Positions 53,911 through 62,838 of a DNA stretch of 64,000 nt are shown one piece after another. Positions within the stretch are counted from its first letter, which is position 1; each line of letters opens with the position of its first letter. The stretch is from the NCBI RefSeq assembly GCF_002262885.1, contig NZ_NKYF01000033.1:34396-98395 (forward strand). The letters run 5' to 3'. The notes under the pieces are model-generated. The model did not search any database. It was not told the DNA's origin and saw nothing but the letters and a program-made list of their open reading frames with translations. The stretch is from Pseudonocardia sp. MH-G8 (lineage in GTDB: Bacteria; Actinomycetota; Actinomycetes; Mycobacteriales; Pseudonocardiaceae). A program made the position numbers and the translations under genes.

Positions 53911-54590
53911 GCGATCTCCCCCGTCGCGGCGGCGCGCATCGCGAGTGCGCTGTCGGCCATCGTCCCCGGCCCGGTGAACAGGGCGGAACCGGTGCAGAAC
54001 ACCCGCGCGCCCGCCCGGGCGGCCGTCCGGATCGTGGAGGTGCTGATGCCCCCGTCGACCTCCAGCTCGATGTCCAGCCCGCGCCGGTCGATCTCGGCCC
54101 TTGCCGCGGCGATCTTCGGCTCCATCCCGGCCAGGTAGGCCTGGCCGCCGAACCCCGGGTTCACGGTCATCACCAGCAGCAGGTCCACCAGGTCCAGCAC
54201 GTGCTCGACGGCGGCCAGTGGCGTGGCGGGGTTGAGCGCGACCCCGGCCCGGGCGCCGAGCTCGCGGATCCGTCCCAGCGTGCGGTGCAGGTGCCGGGAC
54301 GCCTCGGCGTGGACGATCACGATCTCGCAGCCGGCCTCCACCCACCGGGCCAGCATCGGGTCGGGTTCGGCGACCATGAGGTGAGCTTCGAACCCCAGGT
54401 CCACCTGGCCCCGGCAGGACGCGATCACGTCCGGCCCGAACGTGATGTTGGGGACGAACCTCCCGTCCATCACATCCCACTGGACGCGGTCGACCCCGGC
54501 CTTCTCGATCTCCTGGACCTGGCGGCCCAGGTCGGCGAAATCGGCCGGCAGTACCGATGCGACCAGCATCGGCGACACCGTCTCCGTCAT
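53907..54590 (-). CDS. rpe: ribulose-phosphate 3-epimerase
   Basis: The product is 227 residues, the usual size. The TIM-barrel marks are ASVLPADFADLG, the metal-binding QWDVMDGRFVPNITFGP and FEAHLMV, MTVNPGFGGQ and the phosphate-binding VDGGIST and TGSALF. It interconverts ribulose- and xylulose-5-phosphate. It leads the leftward CBB operon (epimerase, transketolase, phosphatase, dehydrogenase remnant) and has a strong AAGGAGG ribosome site before ATG 54590. Confidence 0.95.
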   Translation of the reverse strand: MTETVSPMLVASVLPADFADLGRQVQEIEKAGVDRVQWDVMDGRFVPNITFGPDVIASCRGQVDLGFEAHLMVAEPDPMLARWVEAGCEIVIVHAEASRHLHRTLGRIRELGARAGVALNPATPLAAVEHVLDLVDLLLVMTVNPGFGGQAYLAGMEPKIAAARAEIDRRGLDIELEVDGGISTSTIRTAARAGARVFCTGSALFTGPGTMADSALAMRAAATGEIA

Positions 54591-54668
54591 CGCGCCACCT
54601 CCTTCTCGTGCCGCCGACGCTAGGCAGGTGTGGCCGGTTCCTCGTCCCCCTTCCCGGGGGGCTGCCGG

Positions 54669-54701
54669 GGGATCGGGCGGCGCGATCGCGCCGCAGATCC
54701 C
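54669..54701. promoter_or_regulatory. palindromic element between rpe and the response regulator gene
   Basis: GCGGCGCGATCGCGCCGC at 54677-54694 is a perfect 18-base palindrome, enclosed by GGGATC (54669-54674) and GATCCC (54696-54701). It lies midway between divergent CBB and two-component genes and is a candidate operator for the adjacent LuxR-type regulator. It could instead form a hairpin in either leader. Confidence 0.45.
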
Positions 54702-54736
54702 ACCTCCCCCAGCGCGCGGCCGCTTACGCTCCTCGC

Positions 54737-55405
54737 ATGGTGACGCCGGAACACGGGCCCGTCCGGGTCGTCCTCGTCGACGACCACGAGATGGTGATCG
54801 AAGGGCTCAAGGCGATGCTCGCCGCGTTCCGCAGCCGGGTGCGCGTGGTCGGCCAGGCGGTCGGTGCGGACAGTGCGATGTCGGTGATCGTCGGTCTCAC
54901 GCCCGACGTCGTGCTGTGCGACGTCCGCATGCAGGGCTCGAGCGGGCTGGACCTGTGCCGGGCGGTGCGCGAGCGCGACCCGGAGCGCAAGGTCGTGCTG
55001 CTGTCGGTCTACGAGGACGAGCAGTACCTGTTCCAGGCGATGCGCGCCGGCGCGTCCGGCTACCTGCTGAAGCGGATCGGCGGGGAGGAGCTGGTGGCGC
55101 AGATCGAGCGCGCGCACGCCGGGGACACCGTGATCGACCCGGGGATGGCGGCGCGGGCCGTGGACACCGCGGCACGCCTGGAGCGCGACGAGTACTGGCC
55201 CGGTGCGCGGCACGGGCTCACACAGCGCGAGAGCGAGATCCTCTCGTTCATGGTCTCGGGTCTGTCCAACCGGGCGATCGCCGCACGGCTGGTCATCGGC
55301 GACGAGACCGTCAAGAGCCACCTGCGCTCCATCTACCGCAAGCTCGAGGTCGGGGACCGGACCAACGCGGTGGCCACCGCCCTGCGGGAAGGGATCTTCC
55401 AGTGA
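54737..55405 (+). CDS. NarL/LuxR-type response regulator
   Basis: The product is 222 residues. The receiver domain has D15-D16 in VLVDDHEM, the phosphorylated D62 in VLCDVRM and the lysine in GYLLKRIG. A LuxR helix-turn-helix follows from about residue 158, including LTQRESEILSFMVSGLSNRAIA and DETVKSHLRSIYRKL. It overlaps the kinase gene by GTGA. Location between the two halves of the CBB cluster suggests control of carbon fixation, perhaps in response to redox or gas signals, but this is inference. Confidence 0.93.
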   Translation: MVTPEHGPVRVVLVDDHEMVIEGLKAMLAAFRSRVRVVGQAVGADSAMSVIVGLTPDVVLCDVRMQGSSGLDLCRAVRERDPERKVVLLSVYEDEQYLFQAMRAGASGYLLKRIGGEELVAQIERAHAGDTVIDPGMAARAVDTAARLERDEYWPGARHGLTQRESEILSFMVSGLSNRAIAARLVIGDETVKSHLRSIYRKLEVGDRTNAVATALREGIFQ

Positions 55406-56646
55406 CGCGTCCGACGGGGCAGCGCCTGCCCATGGCCCAGCACCGGCACGGCCCCGGGCTCGTCCGCGGGCTGGTGGACCGCGACGGCGAGGTCGCGCTG
55501 CTGCTCGACGTCATCCACCTCACCGCCACCGGGCCGGAGGTGGAGCCGCTCGCCGCCGAGGTCGCCCGGTTGATCACCGACGCGACGGCCACCGACGTGT
55601 GCTTCGTGCACCTCCTCGACGACACCGAGAACTCGCTGACCCTGGCCGGGGCGACCCCGCCGTTCGACCAGCAGGTGGGCCGCGTGCACCTGCCGCTCGG
55701 ACACGGGGTGTCGGGATGGGTGGCGAAGCACCGGACGCCGGTGGTGCTCCCCGACGGCAAGGCGTCCGACCCGCGCTACGTCCCGATCCCCGGACTGCGC
55801 GGGGCCGATTTCATCTCGATGGCGTCGATCCCGATGGAGATCGATCCGGGCGGCCTGGTCGGCGTGCTGAACGTGCACACCGTGCAGCGGCGCGAGTTCA
55901 CCTCGCGCGACATCGAGCTGCTGCGGGTCATCGGGCGGCTGGTCGCCGGGGCGCTGAACCAGGCCCGCCTGCACCGGCGGCTGGCGGCCCGGGAACGGAT
56001 GCACGAGCAGTTCGTGGAGCGGGTGATCGCCACGCAGGAGGCCGAGCACCGGCGCATGGCGGGCGACATCCACGACGGGATCTCCCAGCGCCTCATCAGC
56101 CTCTCCTACCACCTCGACGCCGCCTCGCACGCCGTGGGCAGCGGCGAGCCCGCCGAAGTGGCGGCCCAGCTCACCCGCGCGCGCGACCTGCTCGGGTTCG
56201 CCCTGGACGAGGCCCGCTCGGCCATCGGCGGCCTGCGCCCGCCCGTGCTGGACGACCTCGGGCTGGCCGGGGGCCTCGCGAGCCTCGCGCACTCGACACC
56301 CCAGATCGAGACGGAGGTCGAGCTGGCCGAGCACCGGCTCCCCGAGCACGTCGAGATCGCGCTGTACCGGATCGCGCAGGAGTGCCTGCAGAACATCGTC
56401 AAGCACGCGCGCGCCTCATCGGCCACGGTGCGCTTCGACGTGGAAGGCGGCCACGCGCGGCTGGAGGTCACCGACGACGGGATCGGGTTCGACACCTCCG
56501 CCACCGCCGACTCCGATCCGGCCGAGGTCCGCGGCTACGGCCTGCACTCGATGGTCGAGCGCGCGGAGCTGGTAGGCGGACGCCTGCAGATCACGTCGCA
56601 GCCAGGCGGAGGAACAACGGTGACGGTGGAAGTCCCCTCCCGCTGA
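55402..56646 (+). CDS. GAF-domain sensor histidine kinase (HisKA_3 type)
   Basis: GTG 55402 gives 414 residues. Residues about 35-190 are a GAF sensor domain, H224 in MAGDIHDGISQRL is the phosphorylated histidine, and the C-terminal ATPase shows IAQECLQNIVKHARAS, DDGIGFD and GYGLHSMVERAELVGG. There is no membrane helix, so it senses inside the cell. It pairs with the response regulator encoded just before. ATG 55432 is an alternative start. Confidence 0.93.
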   Translation: MTRPTGQRLPMAQHRHGPGLVRGLVDRDGEVALLLDVIHLTATGPEVEPLAAEVARLITDATATDVCFVHLLDDTENSLTLAGATPPFDQQVGRVHLPLGHGVSGWVAKHRTPVVLPDGKASDPRYVPIPGLRGADFISMASIPMEIDPGGLVGVLNVHTVQRREFTSRDIELLRVIGRLVAGALNQARLHRRLAARERMHEQFVERVIATQEAEHRRMAGDIHDGISQRLISLSYHLDAASHAVGSGEPAEVAAQLTRARDLLGFALDEARSAIGGLRPPVLDDLGLAGGLASLAHSTPQIETEVELAEHRLPEHVEIALYRIAQECLQNIVKHARASSATVRFDVEGGHARLEVTDDGIGFDTSATADSDPAEVRGYGLHSMVERAELVGGRLQITSQPGGGTTVTVEVPSR

Positions 56647-56657
56647 CCCTCGTCACA

Positions 56658-56697
56658 CACCGATAGCGGTGCTCACACACCGACTGCAGTCGGTGTG
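56658..56697. terminator. double hairpin between convergent kinase and aldolase genes
   Basis: CACCG-ATAG-CGGTG at 56658-56671 and the perfect 22-base palindrome CACACCGACTGCAGTCGGTGTG at 56676-56697 lie in tandem. The second overlaps the last codons of the aldolase gene. Together they can end transcripts from both directions. Confidence 0.55.
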
Positions 56698-57695
56698 CCG
56701 GCAACGAACTCGGTGTGCGAGCGGCGCACGGCCGCCGCGTTCGCGGCGACGCGTTCGGCGAGCGCGGCCTGCCCCGCCCCGACCAGGGCGGGGTCGCCGT
56801 GCCACGCCGCCAGCGCCGGGTCCACGAGCGCCCGGCCGAACGAGAACGTCAGCGGCCACGGCGTGCGGTGGTGCTGCATCGCCTCGAGGTTGGCGGTCGC
56901 GCGTTCGGGCGGCTGCCCGCCGGAGAGGAACGCGACGCCGGCCAGCTCGTCGGGCCAGGCGCGCAGCACCTCGACGGTGGCCTCGGCGACCCGCTCCGGC
57001 GAGGTGGTCCCGGCGTGGTCGCGGCCCTCGATCACCATGTTGGGCTTGAGCACGATCCCGGCGAGGTCGACGCCCAGGAGCGCGAGCTCCTCGCGGACGG
57101 CGGCGTGCGCCGCGGCGGTGACCTCCGCGCACCGGTCGATCGGGTGGGCGCCGTCCATGAGCACCTCGGGCTCGACGATCGGCACGATCCCGGCCTCCTG
57201 GCAGGCCGCCGCATAGCGGGCGAGCGCGTTCGCGTTGCTCCGGAGCGCCCCGGCGCTGGGCAGCGCGTCGGTGATGACGTGGACGGCGCGCCACTTGGCG
57301 AACGCCGCCCCGATCTCGGCGTACTCCGCCAGCCGGGCGGACAGGCCGTCGAGCCCCTCGGTCACCGTCTCGCCGGGCAGCCCGGGACAGGGCTTGGCAC
57401 CGGTGTCGACCTTGATGCCGGGCAGGACGCCCAGCGAGTGCACGGCGCGGGCGAACGGGCTGCCGTCGGCGAAGGTCTGACGCAGGGTCTCGTCGGCGAA
57501 GATGATCCCCGAGGCGCTGTCGGCCAGGCCCGGCGTAGTGGCAAGCAGCTCCCGGTAGCGGCGCCGGTTCTCGGGGGTGGCCTCCACCCCCGCCTTCTCC
57601 AGCCGGCTGGACATCGTGGCGATGCTCTCGTCCGCGGCGAGGACGCCCTTGCCGGGCGCCACCAGCTGCTGCGCGATCTGCCTGCACGAACCCAT
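56673..57695 (-). CDS. fructose-bisphosphate aldolase, class I
   Basis: ATG 57695 gives 340 residues. GKGVLAADESIATMSSRLE near residue 14, the IVPIVEPEVLMDG segment near residue 165 with its catalytic glutamates, the Schiff-base lysine in VLKPNMVIEG and FLSGGQPPERATANL near residue 255 are the class I pattern. It is metal-independent and joins two triose phosphates, a CBB and gluconeogenic step. It is divergent from the Rubisco operon and shares its promoter region. Most bacterial CBB clusters carry class II aldolases, so class I here is notable. Confidence 0.94.
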   Translation of the reverse strand: MGSCRQIAQQLVAPGKGVLAADESIATMSSRLEKAGVEATPENRRRYRELLATTPGLADSASGIIFADETLRQTFADGSPFARAVHSLGVLPGIKVDTGAKPCPGLPGETVTEGLDGLSARLAEYAEIGAAFAKWRAVHVITDALPSAGALRSNANALARYAAACQEAGIVPIVEPEVLMDGAHPIDRCAEVTAAAHAAVREELALLGVDLAGIVLKPNMVIEGRDHAGTTSPERVAEATVEVLRAWPDELAGVAFLSGGQPPERATANLEAMQHHRTPWPLTFSFGRALVDPALAAWHGDPALVGAGQAALAERVAANAAAVRRSHTEFVAGTPTAVGV

Positions 57696-57786
57696 GTCGG
57701 GAGGTCCTTCCGTCGGTGAGCGTCGCCGGCGAACGTACGGAGGAACCCCTGACCTGGGCCTCACCCAACCTGGGGAGACGCCGGGG

Positions 57787-57821
57787 GGAACCGTGACTCT
57801 TCAGTGATCACTCAAGGTTCC
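57787..57821. promoter_or_regulatory. nested dyad in Rubisco promoter, candidate CbbR site
   Basis: A 16-base dyad, TTCAGTGATCACTCAA at 57800-57815 with one mismatch pair, contains the perfect palindrome AGTGATCACT. It lies inside the outer pair GGAACC (57787-57792) and GGTTCC (57816-57821). The place, 50-85 bases before the Rubisco start and in the divergent aldolase promoter, suits a LysR-type regulator such as the one at 60760. Confidence 0.5.
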
Positions 57822-57872
57822 GCCGGGAAGTCTCGATGGACACTGAGGTTGGCGCAGCTCACTCTCGATGGC

Positions 57873-59303
57873 ATGACGGACCGATGGAACGCCGGAGTCA
57901 TCCCCTACGCCGAGATGGGCTACTGGCAGCCCGACTACGTGCCGAAGGACTCGGACGTGCTGTGCGCCTTCCGGATCACGCCGCAGGACGGGGTGCCACC
58001 GGAGGAGGCGGGCGCCGCCGTGGCCGGCGAGTCGAGCACCGCGACGTGGACGGTCGTGTGGACCGACCGCCTCACGACCTTCGAGCACTACCAGGCCAAG
58101 TGCTACAAGGTCGAGGCCGTGCCGGGCACGCCGGGTCAGTACATCGCCTGGATCGCCTACGACCTCGACCTGTTCGAGGAAGGCTCGATCGCGAACCTGA
58201 CGAGCTCGATCATCGGCAACGTCTTCGGGTTCAAGCCGCTCAAGGCGCTGCGCCTGGAGGACATGCGGATCCCCACCCACTACGTGAAGACGTTCCAGGG
58301 TCCGGCGCACGGGATCGTCATGGAGCGCGAGCACCTGAACAAGTACGGGCGCCCGCTGCTCGGCGCGACCACGAAGCCGAAGCTGGGCCTCTCGGCGCGC
58401 AACTACGGCCGCGTCGTCTACGAGGCGCTGCGCGGGGGCCTGGACTTCACCAAGGACGACGAGAACATCAACTCCCAGCCGTTCATGCGCTGGCGCGACC
58501 GGTTCCTGTTCTGCATGGAGGCGGTCAACCGGGCGCAGGCGGCCACCGGCGAGATCAAGGGCCACTACCTCAACGTCACCGCCGGGACGATGGAGCAGAT
58601 GTACGAGCGGGCGAACTTCGCCAAGGAGCTCGGCTCGGCGATCGTGATGATCGACCTCACGGTCGGCTACACCGCGATCCAGTCGATGGCGAACTGGGCG
58701 CGCGCCAACGGCGTGATCCTGCACCTGCACCGCGCGGGGCACGGTACCTACACCCGGCAGAAGACCCACGGCGTGAGCTTCCGGGTGATCGCCAAGTGGA
58801 TGCGCCTGGCCGGGGTGGACCACATCCACGCCGGCACCGTCGTCGGGAAGCTGGAAGGTGACCCGAACACCACGGCCGGCTTCTACGACACCCTGCGGCT
58901 GAACAACGTCAAGGCCGACCCGGTGAAGGGCCTGTACTTCGACCAGGACTGGGCGTCCATGCCCGGGGTGATGCCCGTGGCCTCCGGGGGCATCCACGCC
59001 GGCCAGATGCACCAGCTGATCCACCACCTCGGCGAGGACGTGGTCCTGCAGTTCGGCGGCGGCACGATCGGGCACCCGATGGGCATCGCGGCGGGCGCCG
59101 AGGCGAACCGCGTGGCGCTCGAGGCGATGATCAAGGCGCGGAACGAGGGCCTCGACTACTACAAGGAGGGCCCGGAGATCCTCAAGCGGGCCGCCGCCCG
59201 CAACCGTCCGCTGGACATGGCCCTGGCCACCTGGGGCGACATCACCTTCAACTACGAGTCCACCGACACCCCGGACGTCGTCGCGACGCCGACGAGCGCC
59301 TGA
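57873..59303 (+). CDS. cbbL: ribulose-bisphosphate carboxylase large subunit, form I red-type
   Basis: ATG 57873 gives 476 residues beginning MTDRWNAGVIPYAEMGYW, the start typical of red-type form IC/ID enzymes. Catalytic residues are present: K168 in TTKPKLGL, K194 (carbamylated) in GGLDFTKDDENINSQPF, and loop 6 K326 in GTVVGKLEGD. It fixes CO2 onto ribulose-1,5-bisphosphate, with oxygenation as side reaction. An upstream in-frame extension to 57804 lacks family similarity. No clear ribosome site was seen. The small subunit and activase genes follow directly. Confidence 0.97.
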   Translation: MTDRWNAGVIPYAEMGYWQPDYVPKDSDVLCAFRITPQDGVPPEEAGAAVAGESSTATWTVVWTDRLTTFEHYQAKCYKVEAVPGTPGQYIAWIAYDLDLFEEGSIANLTSSIIGNVFGFKPLKALRLEDMRIPTHYVKTFQGPAHGIVMEREHLNKYGRPLLGATTKPKLGLSARNYGRVVYEALRGGLDFTKDDENINSQPFMRWRDRFLFCMEAVNRAQAATGEIKGHYLNVTAGTMEQMYERANFAKELGSAIVMIDLTVGYTAIQSMANWARANGVILHLHRAGHGTYTRQKTHGVSFRVIAKWMRLAGVDHIHAGTVVGKLEGDPNTTAGFYDTLRLNNVKADPVKGLYFDQDWASMPGVMPVASGGIHAGQMHQLIHHLGEDVVLQFGGGTIGHPMGIAAGAEANRVALEAMIKARNEGLDYYKEGPEILKRAAARNRPLDMALATWGDITFNYESTDTPDVVATPTSA

Positions 59304-59316
59304 AGGAGCCGACACC

Positions 59317-59742
59317 GTGCGCATCACCCAGGGCACCTTCTCCTACCTGCCCGACCTCACCGACGCCGAGATCACCCAGCAGATCGACTACTGCCTCGCC
59401 AACGGCTGGCCGCTGGCGGTGGAGTTCACCGACGACCCGCACCCGCGCAACACCTACTGGGACATGTGGGGCCTGCCGATGTTCGACCTGCGCGACCCGG
59501 CCGGGGTGCTGCTCGAGGTCAACGCCTGCCGCACCGCCAAGCCGAACACCTACATCCGGCTCACCGCCTACGACGCGAGCCTGGGCCGCCAGACCACCGC
59601 GCTGTCGTTCATCGTGCAGCGGCCCGCCGCGGAGCCGGGCTTCCGGCTCGACCGGCAGGAGACCTCCGACCGGCGGATCCAGTACACGACGCACTCCTAC
59701 GCGACCGAGCGTCCCTCCGGGGACCGGTACCCGGCGCCGTGA
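59317..59742 (+). CDS. cbbS: ribulose-bisphosphate carboxylase small subunit, red-type
   Basis: GTG 59317, with GAAGGAG ahead, gives 141 residues. The YWDMWGLPMFDL segment near residue 47 and the LEVNACRTAKPNTYIRLTAYD segment near residue 66 are conserved. The C-terminal extension past residue 110 is the hairpin that fills the central channel in red-type enzymes, consistent with the large subunit. It overlaps the CbbX gene by GTGA. Confidence 0.95.
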   Translation: MRITQGTFSYLPDLTDAEITQQIDYCLANGWPLAVEFTDDPHPRNTYWDMWGLPMFDLRDPAGVLLEVNACRTAKPNTYIRLTAYDASLGRQTTALSFIVQRPAAEPGFRLDRQETSDRRIQYTTHSYATERPSGDRYPAP

Positions 59743-60737
59743 CGACGGGGACCGGACAGGGGGCGCCCTTCGGGTTCCGGCCCGACCAGGGGTCGGAACC
59801 CGAGCCCGACGGTGAGGCGGCCGCGCAGCTTCCCGCCGACGCCGTGGTCGACCTGGCTACGGCGCGGCGGGAGGCCGGCATCGACGAGGTGCTGGAGCGG
59901 CTCGACACCGAGCTGGTGGGCCTGGCCCCGGTGAAGACCCGGATCACCGAGATCGCGGCGTTGCTGCTGGTCGACCGGATGCGGGAGCGCTACGGGATCG
60001 AGGCCGCCCGCCCGACCCTGCACATGTGCTTCACCGGCAACCCCGGCACCGGCAAGACGACCGTCGCGATGCGGATGGCCGACCTGCTGCACCGGCTCGG
60101 CTACCTGCGCCGCGGGCACCTGGTCAGCGTGACCCGCGACGACCTCGTCGGCGAGTACGTCGGGCACACCGCGCCGAAGACGAAGGACGTGATCAAGCGG
60201 GCGATGGGCGGCGTGCTGTTCATCGACGAGGCGTACTACCTGTACAAGGCGGAGAACGAGCGGGACTACGGCTCCGAGTCCATCGAGATCCTGCTGCAGG
60301 TGATGGAGGCCCACCGCGACGACCTCGTGGTGATCCTGGCCGGCTACGCCGACAAGATGGACACGTTCTTCGCGGCGAACCCGGGCATGCAGAGCCGGAT
60401 CGCCCACCACGTCACGTTCCCGGACTACACGGTCGGCGAGCTCGAGCAGATCGCGGTCCTGATGACCGAGGGGCTGCACTACCGCCTGTCCGACGACGCG
60501 CGCGAGGTCCTGCACCGCTACCTGGAGCGGCGGGCCGGGCAGCCCTGGTTCGCCAACGCGCGCAGCGTCCGCAACGCGGTGGAACGGGCCCGGTTGCGGC
60601 AGGCACGTAGGCTCGTCGAGCAGGCCGACCCGCGGGTCGACCTGGCGGCCTTGACCACGATCGAGGCACCGGACCTGCTCGCCAGCCGCGTGTTCCGCGA
60701 CGACGCCGAGCCGGGGGCCACGGTGCGCTCGGCCTGA
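59739..60737 (+). CDS. cbbX: CbbX, red-type Rubisco activase (AAA+ ATPase)
   Basis: GTG 59739 gives 332 residues. Walker A is in CFTGNPGTGKTTVAMRMA near residues 98-115, Walker B in VLFIDEAYYLY near 161-171, the pore-loop YVGHTAPKTKD lies between, and NPGMQSRIAHHVTFPDY near 212 carries the arginine finger. CbbX removes tight-binding sugar phosphates by pulling on the large-subunit C-terminus and itself needs ribulose-1,5-bisphosphate. The first 45 residues are a loosely conserved acidic extension. Confidence 0.95.
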   Translation: MTTGTGQGAPFGFRPDQGSEPEPDGEAAAQLPADAVVDLATARREAGIDEVLERLDTELVGLAPVKTRITEIAALLLVDRMRERYGIEAARPTLHMCFTGNPGTGKTTVAMRMADLLHRLGYLRRGHLVSVTRDDLVGEYVGHTAPKTKDVIKRAMGGVLFIDEAYYLYKAENERDYGSESIEILLQVMEAHRDDLVVILAGYADKMDTFFAANPGMQSRIAHHVTFPDYTVGELEQIAVLMTEGLHYRLSDDAREVLHRYLERRAGQPWFANARSVRNAVERARLRQARRLVEQADPRVDLAALTTIEAPDLLASRVFRDDAEPGATVRSA

Positions 60738-60759
60738 CGGGGACGGACCGGGCGACGAG

Positions 60760-61644
60760 ATGACCACGAACGCCAGGCTGCGCGCGCTGGTCGAGCTGGC
60801 CGACGCCGGCTCCGTGCGCGGCGCGGCGGAGCGCCTCGTGGTGACCGAGTCGTCCGTGTCCTCCTCCGTCAGCGCTCTCAGCGCGGAGGTGGGCACCCCG
60901 CTCGTCACCCGGCACGGCCGCGGCGTCCGGCTGACCCCGGCGGGGGAACGCTACGCCGAGTACGCGCGCCGGATCCTCGGCCTGCACGGCGAGGCCGTGG
61001 TCGCGGCGCGCTCGGAAGCCGATCCCGAGCACGGCGCGATCCGGCTCGCCGCGGTCACCACCGCCGGCGAGTTCCTGATCCCGGACATGCTCGCCTCGTT
61101 CCGCGCGAAGCACCCCGGCGTGGTGCTGCGGCTCGAGGTCGCGCCGCGGGGCCTGATCTGGCCGATGCTGGCGCGCCACGAGGCCGACCTCGTGGTCGCC
61201 GGGCGGCCGCCGGACGACCTGCGCTCCGCCCGGGTGCGGGCCGTCAGCCCGAACTCGCTGGTCGTGGTCGGTCCGCCCGACGAGCGCGCGGGCTTCGACC
61301 CGGGGCGGGTGACCTGGCTGCTGCGGGAGCCGGCGTCGGGGATGCGGGCCACCTGCGCCACCCTGCTCGAACGCCTCGACATCACCCCGCCGCAGCTGAC
61401 GCTCGGCTCGAACGGCGCGGTCATCGCCGCGGCCGTGGCCGGGCTCGGCGTCACCCTCGTGTCGCAACGGGCCGTGCGCCGCGAGCTGGACTCCGGGGCG
61501 CTCGTCGAGCTGCCGGTACCCGGCGTACCGCTCGACCGGCCGTGGCACGTCGTCAGCCAGGACGACCCGACGCCGTCCACCCGGCTCCTGATCGAGCACC
61601 TGCTCGGCGTCCCCGAACTCGGATGGCGCACACCGCCCGGCTGA
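60760..61644 (+). CDS. LysR family regulator, CbbR-like
   Basis: The product is 294 residues. Residues 5-62 are the winged helix (ARLRALVELADAGSVRGAAERLVVTESSVSSSVSAL), followed by an effector domain with AAVTTAGEFLIPDMLASF. It lies inside the rightward CBB operon, 22 bases after CbbX and before the phosphatase gene, so CbbR identity is inferred from place. In many bacteria cbbR is divergent from cbbL; here it is downstream in the same direction. Confidence 0.87.
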   Translation: MTTNARLRALVELADAGSVRGAAERLVVTESSVSSSVSALSAEVGTPLVTRHGRGVRLTPAGERYAEYARRILGLHGEAVVAARSEADPEHGAIRLAAVTTAGEFLIPDMLASFRAKHPGVVLRLEVAPRGLIWPMLARHEADLVVAGRPPDDLRSARVRAVSPNSLVVVGPPDERAGFDPGRVTWLLREPASGMRATCATLLERLDITPPQLTLGSNGAVIAAAVAGLGVTLVSQRAVRRELDSGALVELPVPGVPLDRPWHVVSQDDPTPSTRLLIEHLLGVPELGWRTPPG

Positions 61645-61658
61645 CACCCCCCACCGGC

Positions 61659-61672
61659 CCCCCGTCAGGGGG
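61659..61672 (+). promoter_or_regulatory. short GC hairpin between LysR and phosphatase genes
   Basis: CCCCC-GTCA-GGGGG starts 14 bases after the LysR stop. The 110-base gap that holds it is the longest inside the rightward operon. It may reduce read-through into the fbp and prk genes or protect the upstream message. Confidence 0.3.
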
Positions 61673-61754
61673 ATGTCCGGACCCGCGAGCGCGCGCACAG
61701 TCGGATGCGGCGGCCGTGTTCCGCCCACCCGTGCACCGGGATGAGAGGAAACCC

Positions 61755-62828
61755 ATGCTCGCCGACCACGTGACCCTCGCGCAGTTCCTCATCGAGGAGC
61801 GCCGGCGCCATCCCGCGCCCGCCGCGGACCTGGACTCCCTGATCCTCGACGTCGCCCTCGCCTGCAAAGCGGTGGCCAACCGCGTCGCGCTCGGCACGCT
61901 GCGCGACACCCTCGACGCACCGGGCGGGACCAACGTCCACGGCGAGGTGCAGCACCGGCTCGACGTGCTCGCCAACGACTACTTCCTCCGCGCGACGGAG
62001 CGCAGCGGCCGGCTCGCGGGACTGGTCTCCGAGGAGCTCGACGAGCCCCACCTGCCGCCGGCGGAGATCCCGCGCGGGAACCACCTGCTGGTCTTCGACC
62101 CGCTCGACGGATCCTCCAACATCGACGTGAACATGTCCGTGGGCAGCATCTTCTCGATCCTGCGCGCACCCGAGCCCGGAGCGGACGCGACCACGCAGGA
62201 CTTCCTGCAGCCGGGCACGGAGCAGGTCTGCGCGGGCTACGCCCTGTACGGCCCGGCGACGATGCTCGTGCTGACGCTCGGGCGGGGCGTGCACGCGTTC
62301 ACCCTCGACCCGGCGCTGGGCGAGTTCGTCCTCACGCGGGAGTCGATCCGGCTGCCGGGGCCCGCGAGCGAGTTCGCGATCAACACGTCGAACCGGCGGT
62401 TCTGGGAACCGGCCGTGCGCCGCTACGTCGACGAGTGCCTGATCGGCCGGTCCGGGCCGCGGCACCGGGACTTCAACATGCGCTGGGTCGCCTCGCTCGT
62501 CGCCGAGACGCACCGCATCCTCACCCGCGGCGGGGTGTTCCTCTATCCCCGCGACACCAAGGACCCGGCCAAGCCGGGCCGGCTGCGGCTGCTCTACGAG
62601 GCCAACCCCGTGGCGTTCCTGATCGAGCAGGCCGGGGGCGCGGCGAGCACCGGGCGCGAGCGGATCCTCGACGTCGTCCCCACCGGCCTGCACCAGCGCT
62701 GCCCGCTGATCTTCGGGGCCGAGGACGAGGTCGCGCTGATCGACCGCTACCACCGCCAGTTCAACGACGGTCCGTACGACTCGCCCCTGTACGGCGACCG
62801 GGGCCTGTTCCGGGTCGCCGCGAGCTGA
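61755..62828 (+). CDS. fbp: fructose-1,6-bisphosphatase, class I
   Basis: ATG 61755, behind GAGAGGAA, gives 357 residues. The metal-binding block LLVFDPLDGSSNIDVNMSVG near residue 112, VSEELDEPH before it, and the C-terminal LRLLYEANPVAFLIEQAGG with its phosphate-binding pattern identify class I. It makes fructose-6-phosphate and may also act on sedoheptulose bisphosphate, since no separate gene for that step is seen. The prk gene follows after 10 bases. Confidence 0.95.
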   Translation: MLADHVTLAQFLIEERRRHPAPAADLDSLILDVALACKAVANRVALGTLRDTLDAPGGTNVHGEVQHRLDVLANDYFLRATERSGRLAGLVSEELDEPHLPPAEIPRGNHLLVFDPLDGSSNIDVNMSVGSIFSILRAPEPGADATTQDFLQPGTEQVCAGYALYGPATMLVLTLGRGVHAFTLDPALGEFVLTRESIRLPGPASEFAINTSNRRFWEPAVRRYVDECLIGRSGPRHRDFNMRWVASLVAETHRILTRGGVFLYPRDTKDPAKPGRLRLLYEANPVAFLIEQAGGAASTGRERILDVVPTGLHQRCPLIFGAEDEVALIDRYHRQFNDGPYDSPLYGDRGLFRVAAS

Positions 62829-62838
62829 AGGAGGCACC

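Noticed and set aside
57804..57872. N-terminal extension of the Rubisco large subunit
   Set aside because: The 23 extra codons have no similarity to the family and would cover the candidate regulator site; MTDRWNAGVIPYAEMG at 57873 is the normal start.
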